NCBI RefSeq assembly: GCF_019900845.1
Contig: NZ_CP074570.1
Location: forward strand, 2,914,001 to 2,978,000
DNA length: 64,000 nt
Origin: Paraneptunicella aestuarii
GTDB taxonomy: Bacteria > Pseudomonadota > Gammaproteobacteria > Enterobacterales > Alteromonadaceae
Reading direction: 5' to 3'
In this document: in pieces, positions 44,458 to 53,020 of the stretch
Layout: each line of letters starts with the position of its first letter
How positions within the stretch are numbered: position 1 is the first letter of the stretch
Program-made: the position numbers and the translations under genes
Notes under the pieces: generated by a model
Told to the model about the DNA's origin: nothing
The model's input: only the letters and a program-made list of their open reading frames with translations
Database searches by the model: none

Positions 44458-45798
44458 CTATACCTTCCAGGTTAAGCAATATTCTTCAGGAAATGGGCCA
44501 TTCTTGTAATCAATCGGCGCTTGCTCTTCCAGCTCAGGCAATTGAACAATATGTCTCACCATTTCAGGGATCATCACCATCCCGACATATTTCCCCATAC
44601 ATTCATGAGAGCCAAAACCAAAATTAAAATGATGATACCAATTTCGGTTTGGATTAAATTCGGTTGGGTTCTCGTAAGCATATTCATCGAACATTGCCGA
44701 CTGGGTTAGCAACAGAACATTGGTTCCGGCTTTCACCTTGGTTTCGTATTCGGTGCCTTTGGCAATACTGGTATCAATAGAAGCCTGACGGAACATATAA
44801 GGGCTTATTGGCACAAAACGCAACGCTTCCCACACCATCGCATCAAACAAATAGGTATCTTCCAATGCAGCGTTTTTTTTCAGTTCCGCAAGCTTATCAG
44901 GCTGTTGAATGAAGAACTGAAGCGCCTGGGCAACGGCTTGTGATGTGGTTTCAATGGCACCTATCAACAAGCCACCAATATTGATGCCTTTACGCAATAC
45001 ATCAAACTTAACATCATCATCAAAACTGGATTTTAAGATCCGTGTCGCTATGTCATCTTTCATGACATCAGGTTTGCCGTTTTTTAAATATTCGTAAACC
45101 AATCGGAATAAATAAAACACCCCCAAAAATTTGTGCTTCAAAGCATCAAGCTTTATCGACACCAACTTTCTACCCACTAGCTTCGCAATGTATTTACCCA
45201 GTTCTGCCGACGCCTTGTTGTGTTCGTCAGTAATATGTTTGCTTAGCTCCGGGGAGTTCAAATCAAAAGGCTGGTTGTGAAAAGCGTCATATTGATTCCA
45301 TAAAGACCAGCGCAAGAGATCCTTTATCTCTGCACCATCCAGACCAAAATAGTCTCTCACCAATACCGCAGGCACATAACGAGTATATTCATTAACCACT
45401 TCGATCTTGCCATTTTTACTGGCAAGTACCTCTTCACAGGTTTGTGCAATGAGCTTGCGGATACCTGGCAAATCTTCACGATTTAACATGCCTTGCATCA
45501 AGGATTTTTCCCGATAGTGCAACGCATCATCATCGTGCGCCATCAAATACCCTTCTTCAGTATCGGTGACTCCCATCTTTGACTTGTACAAATTAACTGT
45601 GAACACCTTAGGCATTTTCAGCAAATTAGTGATATCGCCAAAACGTGACACCAGAGTACATTCTGGCGTCACCAAGATAGGCCGCTCTTTACGCAGTTGC
45701 GCAAAGAAAGGCAAAGGTTCCGACTTCATCCACTTACGTACAAGAGGATATTTTTGATCGTCAGGAGTGGCATCATACTCCGCCAGGTAGTCAGTCAT
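44458..45798 (-). CDS. Cytochrome P450
   Basis: A soluble bacterial haem monooxygenase of 446 residues. The haem-binding loop FGFGSHECMGKYVG has Cys400 as thiolate ligand. The K-helix ExxR is EALR, and the I-helix has LLIGAIETTSQ in place of the usual AGxxTT, with Glu/Thr at the proton-relay positions. No membrane anchor or reductase domain. It ends the pair with the dihaem cytochrome gene, 13 bp apart, so the cytochrome may work with it. I could not assign a CYP family or substrate. Confidence 0.93.
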   Translation of the reverse strand: MTDYLAEYDATPDDQKYPLVRKWMKSEPLPFFAQLRKERPILVTPECTLVSRFGDITNLLKMPKVFTVNLYKSKMGVTDTEEGYLMAHDDDALHYREKSLMQGMLNREDLPGIRKLIAQTCEEVLASKNGKIEVVNEYTRYVPAVLVRDYFGLDGAEIKDLLRWSLWNQYDAFHNQPFDLNSPELSKHITDEHNKASAELGKYIAKLVGRKLVSIKLDALKHKFLGVFYLFRLVYEYLKNGKPDVMKDDIATRILKSSFDDDVKFDVLRKGINIGGLLIGAIETTSQAVAQALQFFIQQPDKLAELKKNAALEDTYLFDAMVWEALRFVPISPYMFRQASIDTSIAKGTEYETKVKAGTNVLLLTQSAMFDEYAYENPTEFNPNRNWYHHFNFGFGSHECMGKYVGMVMIPEMVRHIVQLPELEEQAPIDYKNGPFPEEYCLTWKV

Positions 45799-45811
45799 TC
45801 TTCGCTACTCC

Positions 45812-48031
45812 TTACAATGTTTTCAGGAACTCAAGCAGTTCCAAACGTTCTTGTTTATCTAAAGCTGGAAGAACTTCTCCACTAGGCTGCGCGGTTTTAC
45901 CGGCAGCATATTCATGCCCCCAATTTGAGTTCCCTTCATTGGCAGTGTTGAATTCAAATCCATCAAAGTTTTCGTATACAAAGCCGACTTTAACAGGATC
46001 AAACTCGCGTTTACCTACTTTGAAAGAATCCGGTCTGTATTCACCATCATCAGGATCGCCTTCACGTTTCACAGGCAACAATAAGTCGTACAAGGTAGGT
46101 ACTGAACCATTATGTAAATAAGGTGCGGTTGCCCAGATACCATTTAAGGAACGCGCCTTATAGGCAAGTAAGGAGTTATAAGGATTTGCGGTGGTATCAG
46201 GCTCGTAATTACCGGCTTTCAAACTGGGTTTAATCTTGTTTTCAGTGAAAGACATGAACAAGGTGTATATCCAATCCAGCAAACTCTCTAACCAGTTTTT
46301 GTCAGGATCAGGGGTCGCCACCACACCCTTTGTCGCCGATGTCAGAATTTGTACCACAGGAGCATACTCTTCAATCACCACATCGCCGCCAACATCGACA
46401 CTTTGCAAGGTGTCTTCAAAATTACCGGAATAGCCTTTATAGGTAACGCTGTTCATTGCCATTTTAGGATCCGTGCCAATCGCTTCCAGCTTGGACATTT
46501 TCGCCACCATTAAACGATCCCAGTTATCTCGCTGGATCACTTCGTGACAAGCCTGACAATATTCCTGATATAGCAATCTACCTTTATCGGCTTTCTCGGC
46601 ATCTATCGCCCAATCTGAAACATCGACACCTTGTTGTGCCAGTTTTTCGGCCGCATCAACCCATAACGGCGATTGCAAACTCTTTAAACGAGATTCCAGC
46701 AAACCCAAATTATGCAGGTCGATAGATGAGTCAAACACCATCTTGTTTTGCTTGCGTTGCTGCCCGCTGAGGTAAGCACCAAGGTTAAAACCCGCATCAG
46801 ATTCTTTCCAATCCAGTATGCCGAACACACCTATGACTTCTCCGGTATTTCGACCTAAAGGCCCCAAACCAGCGTTATTAGCCAAGCCATTCCACTGAAC
46901 GTAATCCGATTGCGCAATATCCCAAAGAAAGGGATAACTGACAGGCGCATCAGGTTCATTGAAAAATGCATTACGAACACGCAGCATGTCTCGTTGATTT
47001 AACCCAGGCATTCCCGGTTCTTTTGATTGCAATCGGGAAACCAGCAAATAAAACTGATCATCGTTCATGATGGTCTTATTCATGCCAGCCAAAACATTCT
47101 TTATCTCAGCGTCAGTCAGGATTCTTTCACCCGTTGCACCAACCACCGAAGACAATATGCCCGCCGCTTGCTCACTATTGATCACATGCTGCAATACACG
47201 ATTATAAATGCGACCAAAGGCATCAAGACGAGCATATCCATAACGACTGCTCTTTTTCACATGATTAACAGTGTTATATAACTCGACAACATTGGCCCAC
47301 TTGGTCAGCCCGACAATCACTTCATCTGGCGTATCAAAATCGTTGTTGCGAGCCAACACTCTGTCAATAAAACGTTTTTGTTTGGCAGAATCTTTCAGGG
47401 TTTCGTCCATCGCTCTTTCCAGCGCATGAAGCAAACCTACCATATCCGCCATACTGGGGCCGCCATCAATACGTAGCGCCTGGCCAGAATAGTTCACCTG
47501 ACCGGTATGACATGCCGCGCAAGTAAAACCGACATAGTCGCCGCCCTGATATTCATCTCGAACAAAACCCACGGGTAATCCGTCCGGGTTAAACTTACTG
47601 GCGTGTTGAGGCAAATAACGGAAGTGATCAATAAAAGAAGAGTCAGTGACCAGCGTTTCTGAACCTTCCTGTTCCAAAGAAACAAAAAAGTCATAGGGCA
47701 TTAAGCCCGAACCTTGTGTTGTGTTGTAAAACCAGAGGCTATCAGAGGCAGACCAACCTTGCTCCAGATATAACGGCGTTGCGTATGTTTCACCTAACCA
47801 ACCATTTTCAATACCTTTTGCACCGCGATCCTGTAAATCATCGCGACTTTCAGCCCATTTAACGACGTAAACATAAAATGAAGACAAAAGAAACAACACC
47901 AATATTGTGACGACCAGCCATTTCAGCAGCCTCCATAAAGTGCGTTTAAAAGTGATCGCTTGGCCATCCCTGTTCTTATTGGTCAGAATTTCCCTAAGAA
48001 CATGAATGTAAACCCCTGAACCGTTTGACAT
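45812..48031 (-). CDS. RoxA-like dihaem cytochrome c, membrane-anchored
   Basis: A 739-residue protein with a cytoplasmic N-tail, one membrane helix at about 37-57 (WLVVTILVLFLLSSFYVYVV), and a large periplasmic part with two c-type haem sites: CAACH at 171-175 and CQACH at 492-496. Segments FVRDEYQGGDYVGFTCAACHTGQ (split) and TAPYLHNGSVPTLYDLLLP resemble the dihaem peroxidase/rubber-oxygenase (RoxA) group. Those oxygenases are secreted; this one seems anchored. Either an oxygenase of an alkene or hydrophobic substrate, or an electron-transfer partner, is possible. It is directly upstream of the P450 gene. Confidence 0.82.
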   Translation of the reverse strand: MSNGSGVYIHVLREILTNKNRDGQAITFKRTLWRLLKWLVVTILVLFLLSSFYVYVVKWAESRDDLQDRGAKGIENGWLGETYATPLYLEQGWSASDSLWFYNTTQGSGLMPYDFFVSLEQEGSETLVTDSSFIDHFRYLPQHASKFNPDGLPVGFVRDEYQGGDYVGFTCAACHTGQVNYSGQALRIDGGPSMADMVGLLHALERAMDETLKDSAKQKRFIDRVLARNNDFDTPDEVIVGLTKWANVVELYNTVNHVKKSSRYGYARLDAFGRIYNRVLQHVINSEQAAGILSSVVGATGERILTDAEIKNVLAGMNKTIMNDDQFYLLVSRLQSKEPGMPGLNQRDMLRVRNAFFNEPDAPVSYPFLWDIAQSDYVQWNGLANNAGLGPLGRNTGEVIGVFGILDWKESDAGFNLGAYLSGQQRKQNKMVFDSSIDLHNLGLLESRLKSLQSPLWVDAAEKLAQQGVDVSDWAIDAEKADKGRLLYQEYCQACHEVIQRDNWDRLMVAKMSKLEAIGTDPKMAMNSVTYKGYSGNFEDTLQSVDVGGDVVIEEYAPVVQILTSATKGVVATPDPDKNWLESLLDWIYTLFMSFTENKIKPSLKAGNYEPDTTANPYNSLLAYKARSLNGIWATAPYLHNGSVPTLYDLLLPVKREGDPDDGEYRPDSFKVGKREFDPVKVGFVYENFDGFEFNTANEGNSNWGHEYAAGKTAQPSGEVLPALDKQERLELLEFLKTL

Positions 48032-48644
48032 AATTTATCCCCGCATCCCAAAAAGCAAACCCACTGAATATAGACAATTTATTTTTCCTTACAACACCTA
48101 TTAATAACATTCGTGTATTTTTTATTACCAAATGAGATATTTGCAAATGATACACTCAAATAAACATTAATAAGCATATGTAACTAATTGATTATAAAGC
48201 AAAGAAAAACAACCCCGTGAAACCACCTTTAAATAGTTAATATCACGGGCTTTTAATAAAAAATGAAAAGAAAAACAGAAGTGAAAATAAAGCCCAAATA
48301 TTTATATCACTTTAACCTCATAAGAAAGCAGATAAAAACATGTCGAAAAGATGAGATATTTAGGCACATTTTGAGCTCGAACATACAAAACGACTTAATC
48401 GAACAATGATATTCAAGGTTATCTCAGCCGTAATTCAGTTATGATTCAGTGACTCACAAATAGGCTTGTTAATTTGTATCAAGCAAGGCATAGGCTGCGA
48501 ATAAGACTATTATGACAGTGCGAAACCAATGCCTACTTTATTGAAGTTATTCGAAATAGCAGAATGGATAGCAAAACGGCAAAACCATCAATATGATATC
48601 AATCCAATTTCAGCTTCCCCGAGTCTTTTTGAGATTAGCGTTGA
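48032..48644. other. 613-bp AT-rich intergenic region
   Basis: No gene is supported here. It holds divergent promoters for the dihaem cytochrome and the PepSY operon. Two structures stand out: CCCGTGA ... TCACGGG followed by CTTTT (48214-48254, + strand), which looks like a weak terminator with a long loop, and the direct repeat at 48433-48449. Confidence 0.5.
48433..48449 (+). promoter_or_regulatory. OmpR-type direct repeat upstream of the PepSY operon
   Basis: ATTCAG-TTATG-ATTCAG is a perfect 6-5-6 direct repeat with 11-bp period, the layout of PhoP/PmrA/QseB binding sites. It is about 195 bp upstream of the PepSY gene, whose operon encodes such a regulator; autoregulation is inferred. Confidence 0.45.
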
Positions 48645-48905
48645 ATGCGTAATCTAATATTCATCATCTCTTTGCTAACCACTCTCTCGGTATTTGCCTG
48701 GCAACAGCAAGATACCAACGATGATTATGCGGATAACAAAGCACAAGCCGCACGCAAAGCTAAACTGAAAGTTCAGGGACGAATATTAAAAGTTGAACAA
48801 CTGCAAACAATATATAAAGTTAAACTACTGCAAAAATCAGGACGCGTTGTCACTGTCGAGATCAAACGTACCGTCCAAATACAAACACCGCTTAAGCCAA
48901 TGTAA
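48645..48905 (+). CDS. PepSY-domain exported small protein
   Basis: An 86-residue protein with a signal peptide (RNLIFIISLLTTLSVFA) and a short PepSY-like domain (ARKAKLKVQGRILKVEQLQTIYKVKLLQKSGRVVTVEI, seen at about 35-72). PepSY proteins of this size are often encoded with PhoPQ-like systems and may modulate the sensor's periplasmic domain. It lies 12 bp before the response regulator gene. Assignment to PepSY is by pattern recognition. Confidence 0.75.
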   Translation: MRNLIFIISLLTTLSVFAWQQQDTNDDYADNKAQAARKAKLKVQGRILKVEQLQTIYKVKLLQKSGRVVTVEIKRTVQIQTPLKPM

Positions 48906-48917
48906 AGAAGGTCATAA

Positions 48918-49592
48918 ATGAGATTATTAATAGTTGAAGACGACAGCCGATTATTGACCCAACTTGATCAACTCATGCAACAGCAAGGTTATAGTGTCGA
49001 CCTCGCTGACGATGGACAAAAAGCCAAATTCCTGATGCAAGAGTATCCGTACGACGCCGCGATTGTGGATGTAGGGCTACCGTTACTGGATGGTTTTGAG
49101 CTCATTCGTCAGGTTAGAAAAGACAATATCACCACCCCTATTTTACTTCTCACGGCTCGTGACCGCTGGCAAGAAAAAGTAGAAGGTTTAGAAGCAGGTG
49201 CTGATGACTACCTGACCAAGCCATTTCAGGAAGAGGAACTACTTGCCCGTATCAATGCACTGATAAGACGAGCTTCTGGTCAAGCAAGCCCTAAAATCAC
49301 TATTGGGCCTATTTCTCTGGATACCGTGTCTCAAGAAGTCACCGTTAATGATGAAATTATGGATCTCACCGCTTACGAATATAAAGTGCTGGAATACCTG
49401 TTAATGAATCCTAAAAAGATCATTTCCAAAACAGAACTAACCGAGCATATTTACGATCAGGATTTTGATCTGGATAGTAACGTTATCGAAGTATTTGTTG
49501 GGCGATTACGTAAAAAACTCGACCCGGAAAACCAATACAAGCCCATCGAGACTTTACGAGGCAGAGGTTATAGAATGAATAGGCACTTATGA
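48918..49592 (+). CDS. PhoP/QseB-like response regulator
   Basis: OmpR-family transcription factor of 224 residues. The receiver domain (1-115) has the acidic pocket EDD (8-10), phosphoacceptor Asp51 in IVDVGLP, the Thr in LLLTARD and the Lys in DDYLTKPF. The C-terminal winged helix (about 128-222) has LTAYEYKVLEYLLMN and VEVFVGRLRKKL-like recognition features (VIEVFVGRLRKKLD). It overlaps the sensor kinase gene by 4 bp. Exact regulon unknown. Confidence 0.93.
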   Translation: MRLLIVEDDSRLLTQLDQLMQQQGYSVDLADDGQKAKFLMQEYPYDAAIVDVGLPLLDGFELIRQVRKDNITTPILLLTARDRWQEKVEGLEAGADDYLTKPFQEEELLARINALIRRASGQASPKITIGPISLDTVSQEVTVNDEIMDLTAYEYKVLEYLLMNPKKIISKTELTEHIYDQDFDLDSNVIEVFVGRLRKKLDPENQYKPIETLRGRGYRMNRHL

Positions 49593-50911
49593 AACGTCTA
49601 TCATTAAAAATTCGTATTTTTTCAGCAGCGCTTTTAGCGCTGTTGTTGTTTATTCCCATGATTGCCTATGCGCTTGAACGCGCTTATGTGGGCAGTTTAT
49701 CTCATGCCATGCTGGAAAGAATGAGGGTACAAACTCTCACATTGATTTCAGAATTTGAGATCATTGGTAATATTTCCAACATGCCGGAATTAATTATTAA
49801 TGGTCAATTCAATCTGCCAGAATCCGGCTTATATGGCATTATCACCCATGGCAATACCGTTATCTGGAAATCCCTTTCATCCATGAATTGGCCAGTTCCC
49901 ATGGTTCCGAGTTTACCAGCGGTAGGCGAAGATCAATTCATTCAAATCCAACAAAATAGCCGTACTTTCTTTCTTCATACCTATACAGCCGAATTTTCTA
50001 ATGGTGAAGAATTTAGAACTTTTAATTTTCACGTGTTTCAAGATAAGCGTAGCTTCGATGCCGAAGTCATGCATTTTCGTACCACCCTATGGTATTGGCT
50101 GGGCATTATTTCCATCATATTGCTGACATTACTGTATTTCACCCTGCAAACCGCGCTACGACCAATTGGCCGATTAGTCAATGAGATTCTTCGTATCGAA
50201 AAAGGCAACGCCAATAGAATCACAGACCAATACCCCACGGAACTGGAAAAACTGAAATCCAATTTGAATCATTTGCTCAACACGGAAGAAAACCAGCGCC
50301 AACGCTATAAAAACAGCTTGGGCGATCTGGCTCATAGCCTTAAAACTCCCCTTGCCGTACTTTCCGGTTTGCCCGACCTTCCCGCTCAAGGTCGAGAACC
50401 CGTTGAACAGATCAACAACATCATTCAACGACAATTAAAACGAGCCGTTGCTGGCACTGGAAGCCGTTGGAATCAGAAAACCCTGATCCGTCCTATTGCG
50501 CAAAAATTGTGCTCAGCGATGAGTAAAGTCTATCGGGACAAAGATATTGATTTTGAACTCAATATAACAAAAGACATTGGCTTCTTTGGGGATGAAACCG
50601 ATTTAATGGAAATGCTGGGTAATCTGGTTGATAACGCCTGCAAAGCCGCAGAAAGTAAAGTCATCATTGAAGCCAAACGTACCGATTCACAATTATCGAT
50701 TTGTGTCGCTGATGATGGCCCCGGGATCCCGGAAGACAAACGACAACTATTGATAGAACGAGGAAAACGCCTCGACAGCTACGAAAGCGGACAAGGCATT
50801 GGTATGGCGGTGGTTTCCGATTTGGTTTCAGCTTATGAAGGACGATTACTTATCGACAACGGCATGTTAGGTGGTGCTGTGATCACGATGGAATTTCCGC
50901 TTTCTAAATAG
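49589..50911 (+). CDS. PhoQ-like sensor histidine kinase
   Basis: A 440-residue membrane kinase with two helices (about 8-28 and 166-188) enclosing a periplasmic sensor domain of about 135 residues. A HAMP-like linker (TALRPIGRLVNEILRIEKG), H-box GDLAHSLKTPLAVL with His249, and ATPase motifs (NLVDNACKAA, VADDGPGIP, GQGIGMAVV) follow. The AHSLKTPL form of the H-box is typical of PhoQ-type kinases. The periplasmic part lacks an obvious acidic cation patch, so Mg sensing is not assured. Confidence 0.92.
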   Translation: MKRLSLKIRIFSAALLALLLFIPMIAYALERAYVGSLSHAMLERMRVQTLTLISEFEIIGNISNMPELIINGQFNLPESGLYGIITHGNTVIWKSLSSMNWPVPMVPSLPAVGEDQFIQIQQNSRTFFLHTYTAEFSNGEEFRTFNFHVFQDKRSFDAEVMHFRTTLWYWLGIISIILLTLLYFTLQTALRPIGRLVNEILRIEKGNANRITDQYPTELEKLKSNLNHLLNTEENQRQRYKNSLGDLAHSLKTPLAVLSGLPDLPAQGREPVEQINNIIQRQLKRAVAGTGSRWNQKTLIRPIAQKLCSAMSKVYRDKDIDFELNITKDIGFFGDETDLMEMLGNLVDNACKAAESKVIIEAKRTDSQLSICVADDGPGIPEDKRQLLIERGKRLDSYESGQGIGMAVVSDLVSAYEGRLLIDNGMLGGAVITMEFPLSK

Positions 50912-50948
50912 CACTTGTCAGAAGAATTAAGCTTCACATCCTTGTATA

Positions 50949-51032
50949 TAACCTCATATATGGTCTCCTCCCGTATTGCAAGAATGCATTTTTTTGATAA
51001 CAGGGACAGGTTTGCTGCCATATATGAGGTTA
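50949..51032. repeat. 84-bp unit bounded by a 15-bp perfect inverted repeat
   Basis: TAACCTCATATATGG at 50949 and its exact reverse complement ending 51032, with 54 bp between. It lies in the convergent gap between the PhoQ-like gene and pdsO. A short TGCA-AGAA-TGCA stem followed by seven T residues lies inside and could end transcription. It may be a tiny transposon remnant or a terminator. Confidence 0.5.
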
Positions 51033-51075
51033 AGTTTTCCCTTATCACTCAAATTAAAATAATTCAGGAGATGAT

Positions 51076-51831
51076 TTACTGTGAAGCCGTCATGACTTTG
51101 TCCGGATTATAAACTCGCAATAAAACGCGACGATCGAAGAAGTCGTTCTCCCAGTTCTGGCTCTGCACAATCGGTTGTTCTTCACCGTAGCTTACCGTTT
51201 CAATTTGTTTCTCTTGTACGCCATGAGCGATTAAAAAAGCCCTGACCGATTGCGCTCTTTGCTCCGATAACCCCTGATTGTAATCAGACTCTCCCCTGCG
51301 ATCGGCATAGCCCTGAAGCGTTATCTTAAGCTGTGGTTGTTGTCTAAGCTGCTCGGCTAATTTGCCCAAACTGTCTTTGTAGTGTGGCAATAACTGATAC
51401 GACGCCGATGTAAATTGAATATTGCTCTCTAGCGGCATCAGTTCAACGTTCGACTCCTGCTTCACCAACGCTTCTTTATAAAGCTCATTTTCCGCTTCAT
51501 AGAGCTCGTTTTTCGCTAAAAGCGCCTGATATCGAGTCAACAACGCATCCAGCTCTTGTTGTCGCTGTTCCAGATGACTAATAAGCAAATCTTTCTCTTC
51601 CTTATTATCAGCATCCTCGGCAATTAACACTCCAGTAATACCCGCCACCATCGCGCCAATCGGGCCAGCAACAACGGCTCCAATGGCTAACCCGGAACTT
51701 AAGCCAATAATGCCGCGATGAGAAGAAGTCGTCTCATCCTGAGTTTCAGTGGGAGCAGCAGCAAGTTGACCACAAAATGCCAACCCAGTGATCAAGCTTG
51801 CCAAGCTGATTGATAAAGATGTTTTTTTCAT
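51076..51831 (-). CDS. pdsO: Sortase-system OmpA family protein PdsO
   Basis: PdsO is an OmpA-domain protein that co-occurs with the dedicated proteobacterial sortase system. The 251-residue product has a signal peptide (ISLASLITGLAFCGQLAAA), a glycine-zipper-like segment IIGLSSGLAIGAVVAGPIGAMVAGITGVLIA (about 40-70), a coiled coil (about 75-125), and an OmpA peptidoglycan-binding domain with ITLQGYADRRGESDYNQGLSEQRAQ. Assigned to the PdsO family because of this architecture and the divergent pdsR-pdsS next to it. No sortase is adjacent. Confidence 0.82.
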   Translation of the reverse strand: MKKTSLSISLASLITGLAFCGQLAAAPTETQDETTSSHRGIIGLSSGLAIGAVVAGPIGAMVAGITGVLIAEDADNKEEKDLLISHLEQRQQELDALLTRYQALLAKNELYEAENELYKEALVKQESNVELMPLESNIQFTSASYQLLPHYKDSLGKLAEQLRQQPQLKITLQGYADRRGESDYNQGLSEQRAQSVRAFLIAHGVQEKQIETVSYGEEQPIVQSQNWENDFFDRRVLLRVYNPDKVMTASQ

Positions 51832-51888
51832 TTGTTAAGTCTCCACAATATCCAATTATTTCTGCGTTTTCTTGTTCAAAGTAAGTGC

Positions 51889-52040
51889 ACATAACTGCAA
51901 GTCGCCTACAGAAATTGATCGCAGACTCGCCGTCTCTTTATTTAAGAAAGAAATCCATTGAGGCTCCACAGCCGCTTCCCTGCGGCTGAGGGTCTGCTCA
52001 CCAATTTCTGTAGGTAACTGATGATTTGGAACAGTTATGT
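51889..52040. repeat. Inverted-repeat element, copy F
   Basis: ACATAACTG at the left and CAGTTATGT at the right bound a copy with AGTCGCCTACAGAAATTGATCGCAGACTCGCCG, the core hairpin CAGCCGC / GCGGCTG and CAATTTCTGTAGGTAACTGATGATTTGGAACAG. The left end is about ten bases shorter than in copies C and E, and there is an insertion near 51933-51950 (CTCTTTATTTAAGAAAG). It lies in the divergent pdsO-pdsR promoter region. Confidence 0.8.
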
Positions 52041-52055
52041 AATAAAAACCTCAGC

Positions 52056-52126
52056 ACCCTGAGCTCGGGATACTGAGGTGCGGAGTAACGGTGCTGGAAG
52101 ATTGTTACGTATCCCGAGCTCAGGGT
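52056..52126. repeat. 18-bp perfect inverted repeat in the pdsO-pdsR gap
   Basis: ACCCTGAGCTCGGGATAC (52056-52073) and its exact reverse complement (52109-52126) enclose 35 bases, within which GTAAC and GTTAC can pair further. The resulting hairpin of 18 GC-rich pairs is too long for a simple operator. It has no T-run. It resembles the arms of a small mobile or recombination element; identity unknown. Confidence 0.75.
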
Positions 52127-52300
52127 TATTAAACAGCCCGGAAATGACGTGAAACGGGAAACAAAATGGCAATGTGCAGATCAAATGTGGCAAGAAAATG
52201 GAAATTGCGCAGAACAGCTAGTTATTGCTGGCATCGCAGGCTTTTTTAGTTAACCATTCGCAATACAGGAACCAATATTAATCAAGGGCTCAGTTCATCC

Positions 52301-52996
52301 ATGTCTAAACGCATCGCATTAATTGAAGACGATCCGGCCATTCGGGAAAACTATACCGCAGCGCTGCAACGTCAAGGTTATACCGTATTAAGCTTTGCCG
52401 ACCGACCTTCAGCAGAAAGCGCGTTTAGTCAACGACTGCCGGACTTAGCCATTATTGATATTGGCCTACAGAATGAAATAGACGGCGGCTTTGCCTTGTG
52501 TCAGCAATTAAGAGGATTATCCAAAACTCTCCCTATTATCTTCTTCACTGCCAGAGATAACGATTTCGATACCATTTGTGGCTTACGCATGGGCGCTGAT
52601 GATTACCTAACCAAAGACATCAGCCTGCCACACCTTATTGCCAGAATAGCCGCGCTATTCCGACGTTCAGAATTATTGTTAACCCCGGAACACCAAGAAG
52701 ACATAGTGCAGCAAGGCAAGCTGAGAATGGACAGCAACCGCATGACAGTGAACTGGCAAGAACAACCGATTGAACTCACCGTAACCGAATTCTGGATGCT
52801 TCACGCCATTGCCAAATATGCAGGGCATGTTAAAAGCCGCCAGCAACTCATGGATGAATCGCGCATGGTCGTGGATGACACCACCATCACCTCGCACATT
52901 AAACGCATTCGTAAAAAGTTCATGCAACTGGATCCTGAATTTGATTCCATCGAAACCGTGTACGGTATGGGCTACCGTTGGAAGCGCAGCGTTTAG
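52301..52996 (+). CDS. pdsR: Dedicated-sortase-system response regulator PdsR
   Basis: An OmpR-family regulator of 231 residues. The receiver domain has the acidic pair EDD (8-10), phosphoacceptor Asp53 in IIDIGLQNEIDGG, Thr in IFFTARDND and Lys in DDYLTKDI. The winged helix spans about 135-231 (LTVTEFWMLHAIAKYAGHVKSRQQLM, split). The insertion NEIDGGFA after the phosphorylation site and the KDIS ending in place of KPF fit the regulator family paired with PdsS. 24 bp before pdsS. Confidence 0.88.
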   Translation: MSKRIALIEDDPAIRENYTAALQRQGYTVLSFADRPSAESAFSQRLPDLAIIDIGLQNEIDGGFALCQQLRGLSKTLPIIFFTARDNDFDTICGLRMGADDYLTKDISLPHLIARIAALFRRSELLLTPEHQEDIVQQGKLRMDSNRMTVNWQEQPIELTVTEFWMLHAIAKYAGHVKSRQQLMDESRMVVDDTTITSHIKRIRKKFMQLDPEFDSIETVYGMGYRWKRSV

Positions 52997-53020
52997 GCTT
53001 TAAATGAATAGAGATCCATT

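Noticed and set aside
44364..44627. 87-codon plus-strand frame after the lipoprotein gene
   Set aside because: It spans the terminator at 44418-44438 and lies antisense to the P450 coding end, so it is very unlikely to be a gene.
52056..52126. Integron attC site
   Set aside because: The 18-bp repeat is perfectly symmetric and lacks the RYYYAAC / GTTRRRY core pair and the extrahelical bases expected of attC. No integrase is present.
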